Shown: positions 37,605 through 45,749 of the stretch, piece after piece
Layout of the letters: each line of letters starts with the position of its first letter
Position numbering within the stretch: position 1 is the stretch's first letter
Source: DAHUZL01 sp035533215
Lineage (GTDB): Bacteria > Chloroflexota > Dormibacteria > Aeolococcales > Bog-877
Length of the DNA: 64,000 nt
Direction of reading: 5' to 3'
Assembly (NCBI GenBank): GCA_035533215.1
Contig: DATLUG010000025.1
Location: forward strand, 26,645-90,644
Translations under genes and position numbers: made by a program
The notes under the pieces: model-generated
What the model saw: the letters and a program-made list of their open reading frames with translations, nothing else
Database searches by the model: none
What the model was told of the DNA's origin: nothing

Positions 37605-39917
37605 ATGTGGAACGTTGCCGAACCCGGCGGCCCGCCGCCCCTCCCAGCGCCCGGGCGTCCCCGTCCGCGGCGCGCCTCCCGGCGCGGCGGCAGTCGGCCG
37701 CACCCGGCCCCGCCGCTGGCGCGGGCCCCGCTCCGGCGGCGGCGCTCACAGGGGGTGAGCGGGCTGCTGGCGACCCTCCTGGTCCTCGCCTTCGGGCTGA
37801 CCCTGGGGGCGGGACCGGTGGCGGCGCTGAGCCGGGTCCTCGGCGCCCTCCCCACCCCCAATCGGATGCCCACCGACACCCTCGTCTATGCTGCCGGCGG
37901 GACCGAGATCGCCGACCTCCACGTTCCCGGCCAGAGCCGCATCCCGGTGCCGCTTCGCCGGGTCGCCCCCGCCTTCCTGCGCGCCGTCGTCGCCACCGAG
38001 GACCGCAGCTTCTGGACCGGTGGCAGCATCGATTGGCCGCGGCTGATCGCCGCCGGGCTCCACGACGTCGTCCACCACGGCGCGTTGCAGGGAGCCAGCA
38101 CCATCCCGGAGCAGCTCGCCAAGCGGCGCTACCTCGTCGACGACCGCAGCATCGGCTACAAGATCCGGGAGATCCTCCTCGGGCAGGAGCTGGCCGCCAC
38201 CGAGTCCAAGCGCACCATCCTCGACCAGTACGTGAACGACGTCTACTTCGGCGACGGGGCGACCGGGATCGAGTCGGCCGCGCTCACCTATTTCGGGATC
38301 CACGCGAGCCGGCTCACCCTGGCGGAATCCACCCTTCTGGCCGGGCTGCTGCCGGCACCCAGTGCCTTCGACCCGCTGGTGAACCTGGCCGGCGCGCGCC
38401 AGCGTCAGCAGGTGGTGGTCGCCTCGATGGTGACGGCGGGCGACCTCGCCCCCTCCCGGGCCGGGGCGGTGCTGGCCGCGCCCCTGCCGCTCCGGCGGGC
38501 GCCTGCCACCAACCTCGACCGCGCTCCCTATTTCGTCGACCACGTGCGTGCCTGGCTCGCCAGCCGGTTCGGCGCCGGCTACCCCGCGATGGGCCTTCGG
38601 GTGGCGACGCCCCTCCGCCTCCGCCTCGAGGACGTCGCGCAGCGGCTGGTGACCGCGACGGTGGCCCAGGGCCAGTCGATGCATATGAGCGACGGCGCGC
38701 TGGTGGCGATCGATCCCCGCTCCGGCGACGTGGTCGCCTACGTGGGCGGTGCGGGCGCCGGCGCCCCCGGCGGCCAGATCGACATGGCGGCCCAGCCCAG
38801 ACAGCCCGGCTCGACCTTCAAGGTGATCACCTACAGCGCCGCGCTCGCCGCCCACCGGGTCACCATGACCACCCCGGTGCTCGACGCTCCCCTCACCCTG
38901 CCTCGGGGGGGACCCCCCGGTGGTGGCGGGCCCTTCGCGGTGCACGATTACGAGGACGTCTACCAGGGGGTGGTGCCGGTCCAGGTGGCGCTGGGCAACT
39001 CCCTCAACGTCCCGGCGGTCCGGGTCGAGCTCCACACCGGAGTCGCCAGGATCGTGCGACTGGCGCGGCGGATGGGCGTGACCACGCTGGGGCGACCGGC
39101 CGCGCGCTACGGGCCCAGCCTCACCCTCGGCGCCTATCCCATCCCGCTGTGGGAGACAGCCCAGGTGGGCTCGGTCCTGGCCGCCTCGGGCCGGCTCCGG
39201 CCGGCTCGGTTCGTCAGTCGGGTGACGACGGTGTGGGGACGGCCGCTCTACACAGCTCCCCGCGTCGCCCGCCGCGTCCTCCCCGCCCGAGTGGCCTACA
39301 TCATGAATGTGATGCTCTCCCGCAATGCCAACCGCCTCCTCGCCTTCGGGCCCACCACCGACCTGGTCCTGCCCGGGCGCACGGCAGCGGTCAAGACCGG
39401 GACCTCCAACGACCTGCGCGACAACCTTGCCGTCGGGTGGACGCCGACGCTGGTCACCGGAACCTGGGTCGGCAACGCCAGTGACGCGCCCATGTACGGG
39501 GGCGGGATCAACGGCATCAGTGGGGCGGCGACGCTGTGGAACGCGTTCATGTCGGAGGCCCTCGCCCACACCCGCAACCGGTACTTCCCCACCCCGGGCG
39601 GGCTGACGGTGCAGGGGTCGGCCGGCCTTCGTGCCTACTACCTGCCCGGGACCGGGGCCCAGACCGCGATCCTGGGCGTCCCCAACCCGACCGCCGGTGG
39701 GGTGACGACCGATGTCCGCTACCAGGGGATCTGCCGCTACTGGACGTATGACGGGGGCCACTACTACTGGTGCGGGACCGGACCCTCGACCCTCCCCGGC
39801 GACCCCGGGCCGCGCGCCGCCACCACCACGCCGGCACCAGCCGGGGCGGCCCTCGGCCATGGACACGGTCGGGGCGGCGGCCACAGGCACGGCCACGGTC
39901 ACGGCCATGGCGGCTGA
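37605..39917 (+). CDS. Class A penicillin-binding protein (transglycosylase/transpeptidase)
   Basis: Polymerises and cross-links peptidoglycan. The 770-residue protein has a basic Pro-rich N-terminus, one membrane anchor (LLATLLVLAFGLTLGAG) and a GT51 transglycosylase domain with Glu in VVATEDRSFW, STIPEQLAKR and LDQYVNDVYFGDGATG. The transpeptidase domain has SxxK in PGSTFKVITY, SxN in GNSLNVPAV and KTG in AVKTGTSNDLRDN. The tail is unusual: a Pro/Thr linker then a run of about 20 residues of only Gly, His and Arg, possibly metal-binding. ATG 37605 is chosen as the closest plausible start; upstream ATGs are in frame. Confidence 0.88.
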   Translation: MWNVAEPGGPPPLPAPGRPRPRRASRRGGSRPHPAPPLARAPLRRRRSQGVSGLLATLLVLAFGLTLGAGPVAALSRVLGALPTPNRMPTDTLVYAAGGTEIADLHVPGQSRIPVPLRRVAPAFLRAVVATEDRSFWTGGSIDWPRLIAAGLHDVVHHGALQGASTIPEQLAKRRYLVDDRSIGYKIREILLGQELAATESKRTILDQYVNDVYFGDGATGIESAALTYFGIHASRLTLAESTLLAGLLPAPSAFDPLVNLAGARQRQQVVVASMVTAGDLAPSRAGAVLAAPLPLRRAPATNLDRAPYFVDHVRAWLASRFGAGYPAMGLRVATPLRLRLEDVAQRLVTATVAQGQSMHMSDGALVAIDPRSGDVVAYVGGAGAGAPGGQIDMAAQPRQPGSTFKVITYSAALAAHRVTMTTPVLDAPLTLPRGGPPGGGGPFAVHDYEDVYQGVVPVQVALGNSLNVPAVRVELHTGVARIVRLARRMGVTTLGRPAARYGPSLTLGAYPIPLWETAQVGSVLAASGRLRPARFVSRVTTVWGRPLYTAPRVARRVLPARVAYIMNVMLSRNANRLLAFGPTTDLVLPGRTAAVKTGTSNDLRDNLAVGWTPTLVTGTWVGNASDAPMYGGGINGISGAATLWNAFMSEALAHTRNRYFPTPGGLTVQGSAGLRAYYLPGTGAQTAILGVPNPTAGGVTTDVRYQGICRYWTYDGGHYYWCGTGPSTLPGDPGPRAATTTPAPAGAALGHGHGRGGGHRHGHGHGHGG

Positions 39918-40179
39918 GCGGCCGCCCGCGACCGCGGGTGTCCGCGCGCTCGCCAGGGGAAGTCGGCGGGCGGTCCTCGGCCTCACCGAGATGGCGTAGC
40001 GACGCCCGGAACCGGTCACCCGACGCCCGCCCGGTCCGCGAGCCAGGCGCACCATCGGGGACACGGGCGAGGCCGCCCGCCGCCCGAGATCGGAGAACCG
40101 GGGACGCTCCGACCTACGGTGACGCGACCCGGCCCGCCGGAGGGGGCGGACCTCGGCGGGGGCCCGGCACGTCCCGGCC

Positions 40180-40662
40180 CTACGCCAGCACCGCCTCCTC
40201 GGCACCCGCCAGCACCTGCCAGCGTCGCCGCTCGCCGGCCCGCAGCCCCTCACCGGTGGCGAGGGCGTCGCCCACCGCCGCCAGCAGATGGGTGGCGCGG
40301 AAGGGCCGCTCCAGGTACACGAACCCAACCGCCCCCATCCGCAGGCGCAGCTCCGCCCCCGGGGTCTTGGCGCTGAGGAACACGACTGGGGTGCGGTCCC
40401 AGCGGTGGGTGTGGAGGAGGCGCCGACAGAGCTCGAAGGCGCTGAAGTCTGGAAGGTGGACGTCGAGCACGGCGCACGCGAAGCGGGTGGCGGCGGCCAG
40501 CTCCAACGCTGCCAGCGCACCCGCCGCCTCCACCACCGTGAACCCGGCCCGCGCCAGGATCGCACCGGTGACGGTGCGGCTGTCGGGATCGTCGTCCACG
40601 ACCAGGATCGGCTGACGCGGTCCCAGGCCGAGGCCGGTCGGGGAGCCGGGCGAGAGATCCAC
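40180..40662 (-). CDS. Single-domain response regulator receiver protein
   Basis: The 160-residue product contains one receiver domain: ILVVDDDPDSRTVTG with the acidic pair, the phospho-acceptor Asp in CAVLDVHLPDFSAFE, Ser/Ala in VVFLSAKTPG and a LERPF where Lys-Pro is usual (Arg replaces the conserved Lys). A 25-residue extension follows with no DNA-binding domain. GTG 40662 is chosen because GAGAAT lies 6 nt upstream, the leaderless spacing seen elsewhere; an ATG at 40725 is also in frame. It sits back to back with the secretion-like locus. No kinase is adjacent. Confidence 0.75.
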   Translation of the reverse strand: MDLSPGSPTGLGLGPRQPILVVDDDPDSRTVTGAILARAGFTVVEAAGALAALELAAATRFACAVLDVHLPDFSAFELCRRLLHTHRWDRTPVVFLSAKTPGAELRLRMGAVGFVYLERPFRATHLLAAVGDALATGEGLRAGERRRWQVLAGAEEAVLA

Positions 40663-40668
40663 GCTCCC

Positions 40669-40674
40669 ATTCTC
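40669..40674 (-). promoter_or_regulatory. -10 element of a leaderless promoter for the receiver-protein gene
   Basis: GAGAAT on the reverse strand ends 6 nt before GTG 40662. It decides that start over the upstream in-frame ATG. Confidence 0.4.
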
Positions 40675-40832
40675 GACCGATGATCTGACGATCCTTTCAC
40701 CGCCGCGCTGCACCTGCGCACCCATCCTGTGACGGGTCTGCCAGGTCGGAGCCCGCGTCGCCCGGTCCGTCCCGCCGCGCACCGCTGAGGGGACCACAGG
40801 GATGAGGGAGGCGGGCAAGGGGAGGCACCGCG

Positions 40833-42719
40833 GTGTCGGCATCGGGCAGCGGCCATCCGCCGGGTGTCCACTCGGGCCAGCTGGTCGCGGCCGCGCTGGT
40901 CGTCCTCCTCTACGGCAGCGGCCTGGTGTGGCTGGCCGCGGGGCTCAGCTCCGGGGCACACTTCGGCCCCTTCTCGAGCGGTCTGCTGCCCGACCTCCTC
41001 CTCGGTCGCGGCCTGCCCGCCCAAGGTGGCGGGGGGCCGCCCCCGTCGGTGCCGGTGTTCTGGGGCCTGCTCACGGCGCTGGGAGCAGCGTCGGGGGTCG
41101 GCGCCGCGGGGCTGGGACGGTGGTGGCACAGGCATCGCCAGCCGGTGCGGGGCGGCGTGCTCGGGCGGGCCAACCATGCGCGCCCGGCGGACCTCGCTCA
41201 GCTACGCCGTGGCTGGGCGAGCTCCGCCGGGCTGGCGGGGGCCATCCTCGACGCGCTCCGCTCCCTCCCGCCGGCGGGAACCTCCCCGGCGCCGGCGGAG
41301 CCAGCTTCCCCAGGGGCGGCCGCCACCCATCCCGTCCCCGAGAGCGTTGCGGGGACGCCCCGCCCGCGCCGGACGGCGTCAGCGGACCCGCGGTTTCGGC
41401 TCGGGTCCCACCGGGGCCGGCCGCTGTGGAGCGCCCCCGACGACCATCTCCTCATCCTGGGTCCCACCGGGGCCGGCAAGTCCAGCGGATTCGCAGTCCC
41501 CGCGGTGCTGGAGTGGCCGGGCCCGGTGGTGGTGACGGACCCCAAGGGGGAGCTGGTGGCGCGGACCCTCGCCCACCGCGAGCGCCTGGGGCCCGCCGCC
41601 GTGTTCGCGCCCATGCTCGCCCCCACCGACCGCTGGAATCCGGTCGAGGCGATCGCGTCCGGCGACGACGCGCTGAGGGCGGCCGGTCTCCTGATGGGGC
41701 GGGCCCCCGACCGAGACCCCTTCTGGCACGACCTCGCCCGCCAGCTGCTGCACGGCTTGCTGGTGGAGGCGGCGGTGTCTCGGCTCACCCTCGGCGACAT
41801 CCTCCGCCTGCTCCAGGAGACGCCGGCCGAAGAGCTGCCGGACGCCGCCGGCCACCCCCTGGCCCGCCGGATCGTGCAGGGAGCCCTCGCCGGGGGGGAC
41901 CGCACCGCCATGGGCGTGGTGGCCACCTGCATCGCCCAGCTGGGACCGTACGGCGCCGACCAGGTGCTCGCGGCCACCGCCTCGTCCGACTTCGACCCGG
42001 CCGGGATCGCCGACGGCCGGCTGCGGACCCTCTACTGCGTCGTGGCGCCCCATGACGCGGTCCTCATCCGCGGCCTGGTGGGCGCCCTGCTCGCCCGCGC
42101 CTGGCGGGCGTGCTTCGCCTCGCCGCCGCAACCGGCGGCGGCATTCGTCCTCGACGAATTCGCCCAGCTGACCCATCTCCCCGAGCTGCCGGCGCTGGCG
42201 CAGCTGGGACGGTCGCAGGGAGTGCGCCTGTGTCTCCTCGCCCAGGATCTGGCCTCGGTGCGCGCCACCTATGGCACCGAGGCGGTGGCGGCGCTGTGGT
42301 CGAACTGCCGCGCCAAGCTCCTCCTCGCCGGCATCTCCGAGGTCGACCTGCTGGAGCAGGCCAGCCGGCTGGCGGGGACCACCACCTTCCACATCCGCGC
42401 CGACGACCAGGCGGGAGCGCAAGCCCACGCCGCCCAGCCGCTGCTCCATCCCGACGACATCCGGCGTCTGCGGTCGCACGAGGCGCTGCTGCTGCACAGC
42501 TCCGCCCAGCCGGCGATCGTCCGGCAGCGGCGCTGGTACCGGGACCGCCGCCTGCGCGCCGCCGTGGCCCTGCCGGTCCCCGCCCGGGCCCACCTCGGCC
42601 CCGCCGCCGGCAGCCCCCTCCGGGATGCCTGCGAGCCGTGGTCGCCGTCGGCCACCCCGGCGCCGACGGCGGCGGCCGCCCCCGGGACGGCGCCGGTCGG
42701 GCTGGCATCGCGGGGATGA
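40833..42719 (+). CDS. VirD4/TraG-type coupling ATPase
   Basis: Type IV coupling proteins bring substrates to a secretion channel. The 628-residue protein has two N-terminal transmembrane segments (LVAAALVVLLYGSGLVWLAAG and VFWGLLTALGAASGVGAAGLG). The soluble ATPase domain has Walker A in GPTGAGKSSG (about residue 210), TDPKGELVARTL, WNPVEAI, Walker B AAFVLDEFAQL (about 440) and LLAQDLASVRATYG, the VirD4/TraG pattern. The last ~60 residues are Ala/Pro-rich. The GTG at 40833 follows GGGAGG. It opens a seven-gene run of secretion-like genes; its stop overlaps the next start as ATGA. Confidence 0.85.
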   Translation: MSASGSGHPPGVHSGQLVAAALVVLLYGSGLVWLAAGLSSGAHFGPFSSGLLPDLLLGRGLPAQGGGGPPPSVPVFWGLLTALGAASGVGAAGLGRWWHRHRQPVRGGVLGRANHARPADLAQLRRGWASSAGLAGAILDALRSLPPAGTSPAPAEPASPGAAATHPVPESVAGTPRPRRTASADPRFRLGSHRGRPLWSAPDDHLLILGPTGAGKSSGFAVPAVLEWPGPVVVTDPKGELVARTLAHRERLGPAAVFAPMLAPTDRWNPVEAIASGDDALRAAGLLMGRAPDRDPFWHDLARQLLHGLLVEAAVSRLTLGDILRLLQETPAEELPDAAGHPLARRIVQGALAGGDRTAMGVVATCIAQLGPYGADQVLAATASSDFDPAGIADGRLRTLYCVVAPHDAVLIRGLVGALLARAWRACFASPPQPAAAFVLDEFAQLTHLPELPALAQLGRSQGVRLCLLAQDLASVRATYGTEAVAALWSNCRAKLLLAGISEVDLLEQASRLAGTTTFHIRADDQAGAQAHAAQPLLHPDDIRRLRSHEALLLHSSAQPAIVRQRRWYRDRRLRAAVALPVPARAHLGPAAGSPLRDACEPWSPSATPAPTAAAAPGTAPVGLASRG

Positions 42720-43030
42720 CCGAGACCGTGCCGCCCCCGCCCGTCATCAGCCTGCTCACCGGCCTCGACACCGTGATCCACACGGTGACCACCCTCGCCC
42801 TCGGCGCCATCGCCGTTCTCTGCCTCACCGTGGCCGCGATCCGCTACATGACCGCGCTCGACAGCGCGCAGCGCCGGGCGGCTGCGCTGCAGGGACTGGT
42901 GACGGTGCTGGTGGGAGTGCTCCTGATCGTCAACGAGGGCGCGATCCTGGGCTTCGTCGAGGGACTGACGGGGAGCAACACCGCCTGCACCAGCTCCGCC
43001 TGCGGCGCCTCCACCCGCACCGGTCCGTGA
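42716..43030 (+). CDS. Small two-helix membrane protein (possible VirB2/TrbC-like pilin subunit)
   Basis: The 104-residue product has two hydrophobic helices (LALGAIAVLCLTVAAI and GLVTVLVGVLLIVNEGAI) separated by a short charged turn (DSAQRRAAAL), the topology of VirB2/TrbC pilins and of the small membrane proteins between VirD4 and VirB6 in Gram-positive type IV systems. Its C-terminal end has two Cys in NTACTSSACG. I do not recognise a family by sequence; the call rests on topology and place. The ATG overlaps the coupling protein gene. Confidence 0.6.
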   Translation: MTETVPPPPVISLLTGLDTVIHTVTTLALGAIAVLCLTVAAIRYMTALDSAQRRAAALQGLVTVLVGVLLIVNEGAILGFVEGLTGSNTACTSSACGASTRTGP

Positions 43031-43033
43031 CCG

Positions 43034-45331
43034 GTGCGGCGGTCGCGGGGGGCCCTCTCCGGCCGCGCCGGCGGGTGGGTGCGCACGGCAACCGTCACCA
43101 TGCTGTGCGCCCAGGCGCTGGGCGCACTGGTGCTCACCCCCGCGACCCTGGGAGCGCCCGCGGACGGCAGGCCATCCGCGCTCCTGCTCCGCACCTCCCC
43201 GGCGGCGCGCCCCCACCAGCCGATCGGCGCCGATCGCACCAGCCAGCAGTGCAACCTCATCGACCCGCTCTGCACCATCCTCAGCGCGGTCGTGACCGGT
43301 CCGATCGCGGTGATGGGGAACTTCGACGGCAGTCCCGATCCCCTCCACATCGACCCCGGGTCGGGGGCGGTCACCGCCGGGCCCTGGCACTTCATCACCA
43401 CCATGGTCGGCACCAACCCGGTGGTCGACAACTACGACGGAAGTCTGGGCGGACCGCCCCACGAATGCGGTGCCCCGGGATGCATCCCCTGGGTCGAGAC
43501 CTTCGACCGGTTCACGGTCCCGCTCTGCCTGGGCCTGCTGGTGCTGGTGTTCCTGGTGCAGGTGACCCTGTTCATGGCGGGCCAGCAGCTGCAGCTGCGC
43601 CGGCACGTCGTCCCCTGCCTGGTGGTGGCGGGGCTGCTGGCGGCCAACCTGCCGCTGCACGTCGCCGGCCGCATCGTCGACGCCGGCAGCTGGCTGTCGC
43701 AGGCGCTGGTCACGACGGCGCTGCCAGCGCCCGCCCCGGCGACCGCCCGCAGCGGACCGCTGAACATGATGACGGTGCTGGCGATGACCGCCTACTGCCC
43801 GGCCGACAGCCCGATCGCACATCCCGGCATCCACCTCGGTTGGCCGGGGTCCGCGCCCCGGGAGGCGGTCCTGATCAAGCCCTGGATGGACCCCGGCGAC
43901 ACCCAGTCGCACTGCATCGCGAGCACCGACCCGGACTTTGCCAAGGAGGTCACCGACCGCAGCGACAATCTCTTCGGCCCCCCGCTCCACGACATCAACT
44001 GCGACGCCACCGTGGTCGATCCCAGCCAGCCCCTGTGCACCAACACCGACAACGCCGTCAACGCCAACCACAACCAGGACTGCCTGGAGGGCGCCGGCAG
44101 CCGCGACGGGGTCCAGGGCCAGCTGGGGGCACTGCCGCGGCCCGGCGAGCCCCGGGCCGGCAACGGGCAGCGCGCCGCCGATTGCCGCTACGCCGACATC
44201 TACTGGGGCACCACCCCGACCTTCACCAACGTGTGGGCGGGGGTGGGCCCCCACGGCCGCAACGGCTACGACGTTCCCGACGGGCTGGTGGGGATGGTCG
44301 CCTACACCGTCCTCACCCTGCTCGGCATCGTGCTCGCGTTCAGCTACGTCGTGCGCTACCTTGTTCTGTCCCTGCTGGCCGCCTTCAGCGCCGTCGCGGT
44401 GCTGGCGCTGGCCGTCCCCGGCGGCGGCGCCCTGTTCAGCCGCTGGCTGCGCGTGCTCCTCGGCCTCTCCCTGGTGGTGGTGGTCCAGACCGCGGTGTTC
44501 CTGGTGTTCGTGGCGGTGGTGTCGACCGCGTCGGGGCTGGCCCCCAGCAGCGACGCGGCGGGCTGCCCGATCTACGCGACCGCCGCCAGCGGCTGCGTCG
44601 CCAGCAGCGGCGGCGGGTTGCTGGCGACGGTCGGCAGCGCCGCCCAGGGCGACCAGTTCGCCAAGTGCTGCTTCGCCATCATCGCCGTCTTCCTGATGCT
44701 GGTGCTGCCCCGCCAGCTCGCCCCCCACGACATGGTGAGCGTCCGGGGAACGCGGCTGGTCGGGGCGGCGGGGGTGGCGGCCGGCGCCGCCGCGATCGGT
44801 GTGTTCGCGGGTGATCTCCCCCGGGCGCTGGCGCGCGCCGGCGGCCGGGTCGGGGGAGCCCGGATGCCCACCTCGACCGGGTCCGGGGGCGACCCGCGGG
44901 CGGCCGGCGCCGCGGCCATGTCCGCTCAGCCCCCGGGGTCCGGCTCGGGGCTGGAGCCAGGTGCGGAGCCGGGCGGCCCCCCGCCGGGGTCGGCGGCCCC
45001 GGCGGGGGGCCGCCCCAACCGGCTGGCCCCCGAGCGTTGGCCGGTCTTCGTCGGTCACCGGCTGTCGGAGCGACCGCTCGGCCACCCGGGGATCGCCGAG
45101 GACCTGGAGTTGGCGCCCGAGGCGCTCGCGCGCCTGCAGCGGGGGGCGCTGGCGCGCGGACGCGAGGGGGGGCCGACCCCGGCCGCGATCCGCGCCCAGC
45201 GCCGGCTGGGGGCCCTCTACATCACCCACGAGGGCCGCGAGCTGCCCGGCTTCAATCTCGCCTTCGTCCACGCCGAGCGGGACCCACCGCCCGACCGTCC
45301 CCGTTCGACCCGGCCCGGCGGACCGAGGTGA
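43034..45331 (+). CDS. VirB6/TrbL-like polytopic membrane protein of the secretion-like locus
   Basis: The 765-residue protein has a signal-like N-terminus (ATVTMLCAQALGALVL), two hydrophobic segments around VPLCLGLLVLVFLVQVTLFMA, and a long extracellular loop (roughly residues 230-400) rich in Asp, Asn and Cys. A cluster of membrane helices follows (YTVLTLLGIVLAFSYVV, then LLAAFSAVAVLALAV, VVVVQTAVFLVFVAVV and IIAVFLMLVLP). A Gly/Pro-rich cytoplasmic tail of about 180 residues ends with a region around LERPLGHPGI-like sequence. VirB6/TrbL proteins form the inner-membrane channel. The call is by topology and neighbours, as such proteins share little sequence. Confidence 0.65.
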   Translation: MRRSRGALSGRAGGWVRTATVTMLCAQALGALVLTPATLGAPADGRPSALLLRTSPAARPHQPIGADRTSQQCNLIDPLCTILSAVVTGPIAVMGNFDGSPDPLHIDPGSGAVTAGPWHFITTMVGTNPVVDNYDGSLGGPPHECGAPGCIPWVETFDRFTVPLCLGLLVLVFLVQVTLFMAGQQLQLRRHVVPCLVVAGLLAANLPLHVAGRIVDAGSWLSQALVTTALPAPAPATARSGPLNMMTVLAMTAYCPADSPIAHPGIHLGWPGSAPREAVLIKPWMDPGDTQSHCIASTDPDFAKEVTDRSDNLFGPPLHDINCDATVVDPSQPLCTNTDNAVNANHNQDCLEGAGSRDGVQGQLGALPRPGEPRAGNGQRAADCRYADIYWGTTPTFTNVWAGVGPHGRNGYDVPDGLVGMVAYTVLTLLGIVLAFSYVVRYLVLSLLAAFSAVAVLALAVPGGGALFSRWLRVLLGLSLVVVVQTAVFLVFVAVVSTASGLAPSSDAAGCPIYATAASGCVASSGGGLLATVGSAAQGDQFAKCCFAIIAVFLMLVLPRQLAPHDMVSVRGTRLVGAAGVAAGAAAIGVFAGDLPRALARAGGRVGGARMPTSTGSGGDPRAAGAAAMSAQPPGSGSGLEPGAEPGGPPPGSAAPAGGRPNRLAPERWPVFVGHRLSERPLGHPGIAEDLELAPEALARLQRGALARGREGGPTPAAIRAQRRLGALYITHEGRELPGFNLAFVHAERDPPPDRPRSTRPGGPR

Positions 45332-45380
45332 GTCGACAGGACCCGATGCCCGTCGATGCCGCAGGGGAGGGGAGCCCGCC

Positions 45381-45749
45381 GTGGAGGCCCAGGTGCCGCA
45401 GCCGATCACCGCCAGCTCGACCCGGTTCGGACCCCTCACCCTCCCGCAGCTGGGGTGGTGCGGGGCGGCGGCCGCCGCTCCCTTCATCCTGCTGGTGCGC
45501 TGGCACCTCCCGCTGGTGCCGGGGGGTGGGCTCAGCCTGCCCACGACCCTCGCCGGGCTCGCCGCGGCGTTCGCCCGGCCGGACGGCCGGCCGGCCGCCG
45601 CGTGGTGCCTGGACTGGGCCCGATACCGGCGGCGCCCCCGGGAGCTGCGGCACCCCTCGGCCGGAGCCGGCCCCTGCGCGGAGCGGGCCTGGCGAGCGGT
45701 CGACGCCCCCGAGCGCCCCGGTCGCGGGCGGGACTCAGGGTGCGCCTGA
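45381..45749 (+). CDS. PrgI-like small membrane protein
   Basis: The 122-residue protein begins with a pattern like that of PrgI family proteins, a short polar stretch then TRFGPLTLPQLGWCGAAAAAPF with two close hydrophobic segments (FILLVRW and GGLSLPTTLAGLAAAF), and ends in a basic tail (WARYRRRPRELRH). PrgI proteins lie next to VirB4 ATPases in Gram-positive conjugation systems, the position seen here. GTG 45381 is preceded by GGGAG. It overlaps the ATPase gene by 10 nt. The 50-bp gap before it holds no other signal. Confidence 0.68.
   Translation: MEAQVPQPITASSTRFGPLTLPQLGWCGAAAAAPFILLVRWHLPLVPGGGLSLPTTLAGLAAAFARPDGRPAAAWCLDWARYRRRPRELRHPSAGAGPCAERAWRAVDAPERPGRGRDSGCA

Noticed and set aside
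37746..41177. A long reverse open frame opposite the PBP gene and the start of the coupling ATPase
   Set aside because: No motif is present and the opposite strand encodes well-defined proteins.
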